Shown here: piece by piece, positions 23,917-34,956 of the stretch
Position numbering within the stretch: position 1 is the first letter of the stretch
Layout of the letters: each line of letters starts with the position of its first letter
Assembly (NCBI GenBank): GCA_031763025.1
Contig: JASSKH010000031.1
Span: 4,757,783 to 4,821,782 of the forward strand
Length of the DNA stretch: 64,000 nucleotides
From: Macrocystis pyrifera
Taxonomy: Eukaryota; Sar; Phaeophyceae; Laminariales; Laminariaceae
Reading direction: 5' to 3'
Translations under genes and position numbers: made by a program
The notes under the pieces: generated by a model
What the model was told of the DNA's origin: nothing
The model's database searches: none
The model's input: the letters and a program-made list of their open reading frames with translations, nothing else

Positions 23917-26900
23917 TGAAAGCGCATGGCCGTGGTCGTAGGAGACCCTTCACCCGCGCATCCCTGCTCTTTTCCGGGACGGAGTGTGTCCGGTTTTCAC
24001 CGACCAGGGGGGGGGGCAGGAGTCTACTGAATATCCTCGCTATTTTTTTTTTTGTTGTTGCGGTCCTTGTGCTTCGGCTTGACGCGCTGAAGGAGATGTG
24101 GAACGACCTGCTGATCCTTCGTCTCGGTGCTGTTCTGCTGCGTGATATGTGTTTCGGGGAAAAATTCGCTGCAATTTTCTCAGGAAATAGCGGAGCAATC
24201 TACGGGGAGCTTACCGTCGGGTGCATGCAGAAGGTCGTCAACGTCCTCAAGGTAAACGTTTGTGCTATCGTTTTGTATAATAGTTAGGCGTTTGATGCTT
24301 AGCCGTTCGTTTTTTCGACGAGGGAGACGAAGTGGGGGCGATATATATATGTATATATATATGTACAACACGTTACGCGTACATGTGGCAGTTGTCGGCT
24401 AACGAGATCATAGGTGAGGCTCGCTCGGATGAAGGAAAACAGCAAGTGCGGTAGCGGTCCCTCCATTTAGAGCCGGTTGAGTATTAGTGCCGGCCTCCCT
24501 TAATCGTGCCTGTGAACTCGCTTGGCTCATACCTGGTATGGGATTGACCAGTACAATTGTGGCAGTGTGCGGAGGGATTAGTGCCAGTTGACGCTACATA
24601 TCGTGCCGGTATTGTTGGCTGGTGCATATGGTACCGGCACTATAGAGGGACCATTTCTGTAAGTGCTGCAGTGTTAAGGAGGGGTACGTGGCTACGGAGT
24701 TTTCTATAGGGTGACATAGCAGGGTACAGGATGCTGTGTAAGATGTCTGAACGGTACTGGTACGACTTTTAGTCGAGCTGATCCCCTCCCGCCTTTCGCT
24801 CTTTACCTCCCCGGTGGCTTCCGTGTGTTCCAGGAAGAGACGGGTTTCGACGCGAACTCTAGCTTTATTGACGTGGGATCGGGCCTAGGGAAGCCGAATT
24901 TTCATGTCGCGCAGGTTTGTGTGTTTGTGTGTGTGGCCTGATTGGGGAAGGTGTTGATCAGGCGTTTTCGTTTCATTTAAAAAAAAAAAATCCTGTTCGA
25001 TGAGCGATCTTTTTTATCCGGGTTTTTATGTTTTCTAGCAACAGGCGTTTCTTGCGCTTGGTGCCAATATGATCCCTGGTACTACGTATATACAGTACCA
25101 GTGTATATACTTTAGTATTAATAGTACACAGGTGTATGCCTCTTGAAACAGTTTTGGTGGTGCTAACCTAACCCTAACCCTGGAGCGATGGATGCACCAT
25201 ACTTCTGTTCGCTACGCGTCGTATTGTAGGTGAACAGATGAGTTACTCTTTTTTGTTTTGTTTTGTTTTTTGTTAACAATGTAAAGAAAAAAAATAAGCG
25301 AAATGTCACTATGTTCGGAAATGTTAACACCGTTTGCATGAGATATTAATGTATAAACGGTCTCTACGTTTTCGGGCAGATTAGTATGTGCAATACGTGA
25401 ACCATGAAGGAGAAGAAGCGGGCATTTCACGTTTCCGTCGTGGTTTCGGTGTGCTCAAGTAGGTATTTTGATGGCTCGATCACAATGGCTGTGCCGGCAG
25501 TGGCCGAGGCCAATGTTTCCGGCTGGCTGGCTGGCTGGCTGGCTCTACACGCACCGCGCTCCCTCTTCCTGTCGAAGTCACAGGCAGTCCGTCCGACCGC
25601 ATGACTCCCTCTGAGAGTCGGGCCACACCAGAGAATAGATCAACTCGTTTGAAGCTGCCACCCATGTGCAAGAAGGCCCAGCCCGTCTTATGAATGGCGG
25701 TTGTTTTAGCAGGATGTACCTCACCCTCAATACGAGTCGCCGAGCAAGCTCACGTTTCGCTTTGCGTTTTGGTGTAACGCGCAATGTCATGTCTGTCTGG
25801 TCGATGAAAGAAACCCCGACGTGCTCCGTCCCGGCATTGTAGGGATGCAAGGGTCCCTGGTCATATGACTGCGGCCATCCATGACTTTGACTACACCGCC
25901 CCCTCCTCCCGCCCACCTACCGCCCCTCACCGAGGACTGTATGGTGTAGTCCATGACCTTGATGTAAACCCTATAAAACCCCAACTACCCGACCGCGTTG
26001 GAAAATTCTCGGAAAATGAAGATATAATCAGGAAGTAGTGTGAACTATCAACCATTTTGTCGAAGCTGAACGCCTCCGCCTGAGAAGTTTATCGGAAAGT
26101 GAACAAATAATGAGTAAAAAGTGTAGTGTGGACTATCAACTATTTTACCGAAGCGGACCGCCTGAGAAACTTCTCGAAAAATGAAGAAGTAATGAGAAAA
26201 TAGTGTGGACTGTCAACTATTTTGGCGAAGCTGAGCCAATTCGTAGACCCTGCTATATATAAATTTGACCCCATCAACTGCTGTACGTAGATATATCTCA
26301 TAGTATATACCATATCTCGCATGTGTTACCCTCCCTATCCCCCTCATTTCTTGCTCATCATTACCCTACTGCTGTAAATAGCCCTCATGTTTTGTATCCC
26401 CCTCCCCCTTTCGTGCAAGCCTGCCTCACAAGCGGTTCTTAGTGGGATGCAGCTCACCCTTCATGCGACGCGCCCAACACCTCACGGCGCTTCGCACTTG
26501 GTGCGAGCAATGTCTGCCTGGCCGGTGAAAGCCCAACGTGCTCCGTGCCGGCATTGCTCACAAGGCGTTTTTAGTGGGATGCAGCTCGCTCCTCATGCGA
26601 CCCGCCCTGCACCCAACACCTCACGGCGCTTCGCGCTTGGTGCAAGCAATATCTGCCTGGTCGGTGAAAACCCGACATGCTCCGTCCCGGCATTGTAGGG
26701 ATGCGAGGGTCTATTGTCGTACGACCTCGGACATGCATGATATCGAGTACACCCCCCCCCCCTCCTCGCCCCTTCGTCTCGAAAGGGATGCGTAGTCAAT
26801 GCACAAATGACTAAGGCAAGCAACAGATGAATACCCTCCCCGCCCCCTTCCCTTCTTGCCTTGATCACCAAACTCGCGTTAATTCCCGTATTTGAAGTAA

Positions 26901-28099
26901 CATCTACCTGCTCATGTGCTATCTCGTAATGTTATCCCTCCCCATTCCCCTCATACCTTGCTCGTCAAACACGCCACATCTCCAGCTCCTTACCCTTGCT
27001 GCTGTACGTTAGTAACTCTTATTGTTGCCCCCGCCCCGCCCCCGTTGGCAATGAAACGCCTCTTTTGTGTCAGGACCCCGGCTGCGAAATCAGTTACGGG
27101 CTGGAGCTGGAGAAGGTCAGATGGCAGCTCAGCGTCGTCAACCATCGATTGTAAGGCGCTTATTTAATCTTGACGATGGTGCATGGGTGATGATGATAAT
27201 GATGATGATAATGGCATGAGCTAATTTCCCTGAATAACACAAATCTCGGCCGTGCTCACCAAAAAACAAGCTAAACGTTGAAAATAAAAGCGGCTCGATG
27301 GAAAAAAAACCAACAAGTACCAAGTACACCAAAAAAACCAACAAGCACCCAAGGGAACGGTACTAACCAGCCGTGGTACGCCATCCCGTCGCACTTGCAA
27401 CCGAATACTACCAGAAATATATCCATGGTCTGTTTTCTTTTTGTTTCTTTTTTTCTATCTCGTTTATCATGACGGTGGAACATAGTAAATCGAGAGCAGA
27501 GCTAACAGTCGTAGCTTGGATCCACTCCGGTTTTTGCCTCGCATTTTTATCGCGAGAAGACTTGGACCCTTTTTCTTCCCTCGTCTGTTAATGGTCGCAT
27601 CGATACACACCCAAAGACGAAAAATAGGGCCAGGTAACAGGCATATATGCGAATAAGGGATACATACTCCTCCTCTGTCCAGGAAAAGTAAGAGCCCGTT
27701 TTTAGATGTATTGATTTGCCCACTGTCTGGAAATGTAAGAAACGTTTGGGTACTGCTGCTGGAACGGTTCACACGCCGGACATATCACGATCTATCTAAC
27801 TTCGGATAGATCATCTAGCAGTTCCTGACCTGCCGTTGTGATGTATTGTGTAGCATGTGTCTGAGTACAGATCCAACCCAGGTACCGATGAAGATCGTCT
27901 AGATCCTTGCATGCCGTTGTGGGATGCGCTGTAGGATCTGTATAGGGTCGGAGGCGTTAACGGTTATCCCCGACCCCCCCCCCGCCCCCCCTCCCTCGGT
28001 GATCACCCTTGTTTATTATGCATAGGTGGGGTTGGCGTCGGTTGGCAACGACAATGTAAAACATGCCGCTCACTACTTGAGCTAGACAACCAGGGTACT

Positions 28100-28134
<35 letters not shown>

Positions 28135-31042
28135 TCGGTCGATCGGTCACAGCTGGTGGTCGAGTTGGGTCGTTTTGTGCAGGGTGGAAAACCTTTACTC
28201 CGCACAAGGGAAATGATCGTATCGCGTGGTGTGTATATGGTAAGGCACCCACGAGGCAGTTGCACAGTATGCTCCCCTTGCTGTCTCTGGAAGTGGCCAC
28301 ACCGGAAATTAAAGGAACTCATTGAAGCTGTCATCCACATGCAAGTCCGCCTCGCAAGCCGTTCTTAGTAGGACGCAGCTCACTTTTTCGTGCGACTCGC
28401 CGAACACTTCACGGCGCTTCGCGCGCTTGGTGCAAGCGATGTCTGCCTGGTCGGTGAAAACCCGACGTGCTCCGTCCGAGCAATTGTAGGGATGCGAGGG
28501 AGGGTCTATGGTCATGCGACTACGGCCGTGCATGATACTGAGGACAACCCCCCGGCCCTCCCTCCTTCCCTCGGTGATCACCTCCCTCTTTTTTATTTTT
28601 GTTTTCAGTGTGCTTCGTGATGGAGTCATTAACGGTGCTGCTGACGGAGGCATTCGTGGAGACGTTAGCGTTAACGGCGGGGTGGGCGTCCAGAAACACA
28701 ACCTTTTTTTCGCGCACGGAGACATTTTGTCGGCCAAGAGTTTCGACCCGTTCACGCACGTGTATATGTTCGATATCGGTGAGAGAAGGGTCACCGTGCG
28801 TTCGAAGATATCTCGCGTTTGTTGTTGGTTGGCTTGGTTGGTTTGGTTGATTGGTTGATGGGTTGGTTGGTTGATTGGTCGGTTGACTGGTTGATTGGTT
28901 GGTGGGTTGGTTGGTTGATTGGTCGGTAGATTGGTTGATTGGTTGGTTGGTTAGTGGGTTGGTTGGTTGATTGGTCGGTAGATTGGTTGATTGGTTGGTT
29001 AATTGGTTGGTTGACTGTTCGTTAGTTGAGTGGTTGGTTGACTATTGATAGTTGGTTGATTTTTCGGTGGATTAGTTGGTTGGTGGCTTGGTTTTTGTTG
29101 GGTTGTGTGATTGGTGGTTTTTGCTTGGTTAGTTGACTGGCGTTTGTATTGTAGTAGCTGGTACCGCGGGTATATGATATGCCAACATGGAAGTACATGA
29201 TAAAGCAAGTGGAAAAGCAACGCCGCAAGTACATGTCACGGGGTTGGTGGGTTAGTCGGTGGACTGGTTGTTCTATTGGTGGGTGAGTCGGTTGGTTGGT
29301 TGATAGGCCCTTGGAATGCTACAAGATAAGGCTAGCTTGCTTGGTTGCGTTGCTTGGTTGCGAGCTTGGTTGATGTTGTCTGGTTGGTTACGTACCTGCT
29401 TTGTGAGCTTGGTTGGTTGTGTCGCTTGCTTTCGACCTTTGCTTGCCAGCTTGCTTGCGACCTTGCTTGCGAGCTTCCTTGCGAGCCTGTCTGCCCGCAT
29501 GTTGTCGTTATTGTCATCCATGCTTGTTCGGTCACGGTTTTTTTTTTTGCCTGCCTCGCGCCCTAACACCTTTGTCTCTCCTGGTGTTTTGCCTCACCCC
29601 CCCCTCCCTCTGTTGGTTGGTCCCTCTGTTTTGGTTCCCTACCTCGCCGGCGGGTATCTATTTGTTTTTCGCGTCTGTGTGTTTGTCTGTCTTGCCTGTC
29701 CGTCGGTGCGTTTGTTTGTCCACGTGTTTCGTCTGATTGTCTGCCCGATGTGGTGGGTGTGATTGCTCCAGGCTTCCCCCCGGACACGCTCCGCAAGATC
29801 GCCGAGATCTTCAACAACTCTCAGGTACGTCCATATATACAATAAAATCAACATTTTTTGTTTGAGTGTAGGGTTGTGAAAGAAGCATCATAGCATCAGC
29901 CGTCGTCGACTATCTTGATACTTGTTTTTTCATGATCGCCCGCATTTGCAAACACCGCTAAGTCCCGGTCCAGTACATGGAACAGCAACTCCTCGGTGTA
30001 TGTATATACGTAGCCTGTTGTGAGTTTTGTTGTTGTTGTTGTTGTCACATTAACTCATCGCCACAATGAAATGCATTCCGTGGTCGCCAAGACGGGCTCC
30101 AATAACTCTGGAGTGGAAGAATACCTCGGTAGAAACAATAAACAAGCGAATGTGCTTGTGTCACCCTTCTTTTTTTTTAGAGAGGGTATATATATACTGC
30201 CTATCTTCTTTGGCTTTTCCTACAGCGATTAATATTTTACACCGCTAGTACGGGGGTCCATAGTTAATAGGACCTATGGTACACGTAAGAACCTATACAT
30301 TTACCTATTTTTACTAACATTAGTTGGTCCTATACTATATTTACTATGGACCCCCGTAGTAATATGTTGGTGTTAATTTTGTGTTGCCCTTGGCCCCGCT
30401 TTTTTTTTTTTTTTTTTTTCTCCTTGTCTGCTTTGCTTGTCCCTGTCTCTTGGTCTTCCGTTCTTTCGTCTCTGTGTACGAGCTGGTTCCAGCGACACCC
30501 ATAAAATTCCAGTAAAATTCAACCTTCGGGCAATAAAACAACGAACACGCCGAAAATCACATCACAGAGCATATCAAAACGTGACTACATCAACAAGGGG
30601 AACACATCGGTGAGGCTGGTTTTTGCGCGCGAGCTGTAGCTCGTTAGATATGGGAATTGTTCGTATTACTTGGAAAGGCGGTGTTGCATGGGGATTCAAG
30701 GGAACCCGGGCAAAATCCCTATGAATCGTCTTTAGGCCATAAATCGGCTAATACGTGTCGACATGATCGCATCGCCAAGAGGGAGGCGCCCGTGACACTT
30801 GTTCCGTTCTGCGAGATGTACCAGGCTGTTTTAAGAAACGCCTGCCAAAGTACTTGAAAACTGTACTGGGCTCTTGTTAAGCCCTACAAGTAGGGGGGCT
30901 TTTTACTTTTGCGGAAATCACTTTTCTTGCACTCTCGCAGAGAAAGACAGACATTTGGTATAATAGAGGTGTGCTTCATGACCATACGAAAAAATGACAC
31001 ATTGGTTTTTATTGAAAAAAAATCGTCCGTAAACCGAAGTTG

Positions 31043-31116
<74 letters not shown>

Positions 31117-31736
31117 AAAAAAAACTGTGTTTAAATGTGCCTCCTTAAAAAAAAAACACTGTTTCAAAGAAGGCCAGTGTGTTGTTTTTATCGTATGGGT
31201 GATGAAGAACATCCCTGCCAATTTTGTCTTTGCAAACTTTTTTCTAAAGGTTTCGGCTTTCGCTGGAACCAACCCGTCGTGCCTGTCTGTTGCTTTTTCT
31301 CTCGAATGCTCGAGGTTGTTTTTCAGGGGACCAGAGGGACGCTGCAACTGTGGCTTTTGTGTCAGTTCCTTCATATCCCCGTCACCATTAGTGGAGTTTC
31401 ACCGAGTTGTTTTTCTGGTTTCCTTGTGTTTTGATACTTGGGCATTTTCACGTGGGGAAAATAAGTAGCCTTGTCTCCATCCAGTGATCCATCGTCCCTG
31501 ATGTCGCCCACGCATTGATTATCACAGGTTGTTACTATCAACGCCATGTGATTAATTGTGTCGGTGCCTGTTATTTTTATTTTTATTTTTATTTTCTTGT
31601 GATTACCTGAGAACCAACACCCAACTAAGCTTGAGGGGCTGAAAGCCACATCGGAGCCCAACCGGGCTCAAACTGTCACAACTTTCTCGACAGCCAGCGC
31701 TCCCGCCATCACCATCACACTGCTAGCCTTATTTAC

Positions 31737-31797
<61 letters not shown>

Positions 31798-34700
31798 CCA
31801 CTACATGTACGTCTATCTAGAGCACCACCGTTGCTGTTGCGCCGAAGTGTACACGCGTGTGCAGCTCGAAACGCCGCCGTGGAACTCCATGATGTTTCAA
31901 ACCAGGTCGCTGCCACGGCCTCCCCGTACATGTTACTCCTGTGGCCACCAATCGCTTCAGTTTTGGGCCTCTGTTTTCCAATTTCCTCTCCCTTCCGTCC
32001 CTAAGCTCAATCAGCCTACCCCACCCCACACTGCGCTACCCTACAATACCCTACCCTATCCTACCCTACCCTACTCTACCTTACCCTACCCTACCCCCTA
32101 CCCTACCCTACCCTACCCTACCCTGCCCTACCCCCTACCCTACCCTACCCTACCCTACCCTACCCCCTACCCTACCCTACCCTACCCTACCCTACCCTAC
32201 CCTACCCTACCCTACCCTACCCTACCCTACCCTACCCTACCCTACCCTACCCTACCCTACCCTCTACCCTACCCTACCCTACCCTACCCTACCCTACCCT
32301 ACCCTATCCTACCCCAGTCCCACCTTACCCACCCCCCGTTGCTATCTTACTCTAAATCCTTGTTAATTGTAGGCGAGACATCTGATCAGCTACCAGGTAC
32401 CGAAGAAGGTGCTTGACTACGGGTTCAAGGTGGACAACATCCTCAAGATGCCCCTGAGCCTCACCGGTGAGTATTGTCGACAGAGACGTCATGCACTACT
32501 TACCGTAAGTGGGGCGTACTTTCGAGTCTGGAACTTGCGCACGACGATTTTGTGTATACGCGAGAACACTTCGTGCTCAAGATTTTTTCATCGTCTTTTC
32601 GTGACGGCCAACGTCTTGTTTGTGGCACCCAACGTTTGTTACAGTAGTAGAGCCCAACGTCTACGTATTAATCACGGTAGCAACACCTAGCTTTAAAAAA
32701 AAAAAGTATGTCGTAGTTGTACTAATTCGGGGGATTCTCCTTCGTGTGTTTGTTTGTTGGCTTATTTTTCGTATCCTCTTCGTTGTGTTCGTCCTTCTTT
32801 TCCTCCTCCCTATTGTATGGTAGTAACTCAAATCCGGGGTCACACACGTACAGCAGTAGCAAGCAGGCTCTCCCCCCCCCCCCCCCTTCTCCCCACACAA
32901 CCTCCCTCCCTCCCTCTCTCTCCCCGCCCGCTGCGTTGTTAATTCGTCCACGTGGCTCTTGCTGGTCGAGCTAATACGGAGGACCATAGTTAATAGGACC
33001 TACGGTACACACAAAAAACAAATATGTTTCCCTATTTTCGCTAACAATATTTGGTCCTATTTACTATGCCCCACCCCCCCGTAATATCATGTTTTTAAGA
33101 GTGTACTGCGCACGGGCACCACCTTCCGCGGCGAAGTGCTTGGAATCTGAGTTGGACAGTGCAGTCGGACGGCCAAGGTTCTAAAACTCCCGTCGAAACA
33201 GGAAGGGGATAGAATGAGCAATCAGCTTTTACTATCGCGGGGGGGGGTCCATGGTTAACGGGACCAAATTTTGTTAGTAAAAATAGGCAAATATATAGGT
33301 TTTTATGTACATCATAGGTCCTGTTAACTATGGACCCCCGTAATATGTAGCATATGGAATACCTGGTAGACGTTATGAGCTCCCAAATTTTGCAGATGTC
33401 TAGATTAGGAGTGGGAACGGTGCTAGGAACGGTGCTCCGTCTCGGAAGGGATGCGTGGTCCGTGGTATAATGACTGACTAAGGCAAGCGGTAAATGAATA
33501 CGCCCCCCTCTTCCCCCGCCCCGCTGCGTTGGTTTCCGTTTTTGCTTGTCTTGTCTCATTGTGTTTGTTGTTTTGTTGAGGTTCGGGAGAAGGTCACACG
33601 ATGTACTTGTACAGGCGAAAGTATGTGGAGCACGGCCTTCCAATCGACCGCATCTTGGAGGTATGCAGCATCAGACGCACCAGCAGTCGATGTACAGTAC
33701 GCGACGTGGTGTTACGAATTACAGGGTCGATGTTTTTTAGTTCCAGGATTGACAGGTGCCGTAAGCATTTGTACTCAAGGAGGGAAACTTCACCGTAACT
33801 CCTAACGGTACGAATTAGTTGAACGGGCGGGCCTATGCTCAACGTTGACATGACAATAAAATAAACCTACTCGTGTGCATGTCCAACGTTGATTTTACAT
33901 CACAACATAAAAATTAAACAAAAAACTATCAGCTGTGAGGTTCGAAGATCCAACTATTGATATCAGCTGTGAGGTTCGACGGATTCCGTCGAACCTCATG
34001 CAAGCTGTGTGTAATGTAATGCTCCGACCGCGCATGCTGCGGGCTGCTGAACGTTTTACATCACAATCAACCTGTACTACTGTATGCTCGACGTTGACTT
34101 CACAAATAAGCCTGTGGTGGACGTGGACGTTGCAATAAATACGCCTACGCTCAACGTTGACATCACAATACGCCTACGCTCAACGTGGACATCACGAAAG
34201 GACATGCTTAACTGCTGCTGCGTAGTGCATGTATGTACGTACCATGTTCAGTGACTACGGACTGTGTTTTATTATTTTGGCAATGAGCTAACGTGAGATG
34301 TATCAACACCATTTTTTTTTCACACGTATCTCCTCGCACAGATACGAGCTCATCGATTTTTTACTTGACCATGATCCAGACCTTTCTGAGCAGATTTTAT
34401 TCCTGATCTGCGAGATGTATACGTATAAATATATAGCTCTATGTTGCCGGCTGGGAGCCCTATTAATATGACCTTGCATCAAATGACCAAGGACACGTTT
34501 TCTGGGTTGGATCTGTGCCTGCACAAGATATCATAACTGGTAGCTTAGGATGTAGACGATCTACAGCAGATAGATATATCGTGATATGTCCTAACTGTGA
34601 ACTGCTGTACCACTCCGGTCGGAAATATGAGGACCTTTTGTACGTTGATATGAAGACCAACCGGCCCTTATATTGACAGACACCCAGAGCGGTGTAGTGT

Positions 34701-34845
34701 TTCTTGGCTACGGGGCTAGATTTTGGCAAATGAGCTATATAGGGTGAGATCGACTACAACATCACAGTTTTCAATATCTTGGACATTTCAAAGATAGTAG
34801 TAGTAGTTGTAGTAGTAGCAGTAGTAGTAGTAGTAGTAGTAGTAA

Positions 34846-34881
<36 letters not shown>

Positions 34882-34882
34882 C

Positions 34883-34917
<35 letters not shown>

Positions 34918-34918
34918 C

Positions 34919-34956
<38 letters not shown>

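Noticed and set aside
32027-32330. Internal telomere
   Set aside because: The unit is CCCTA, not CCCTAA, and it lies inside a DOT1 intron; treated as a minisatellite.
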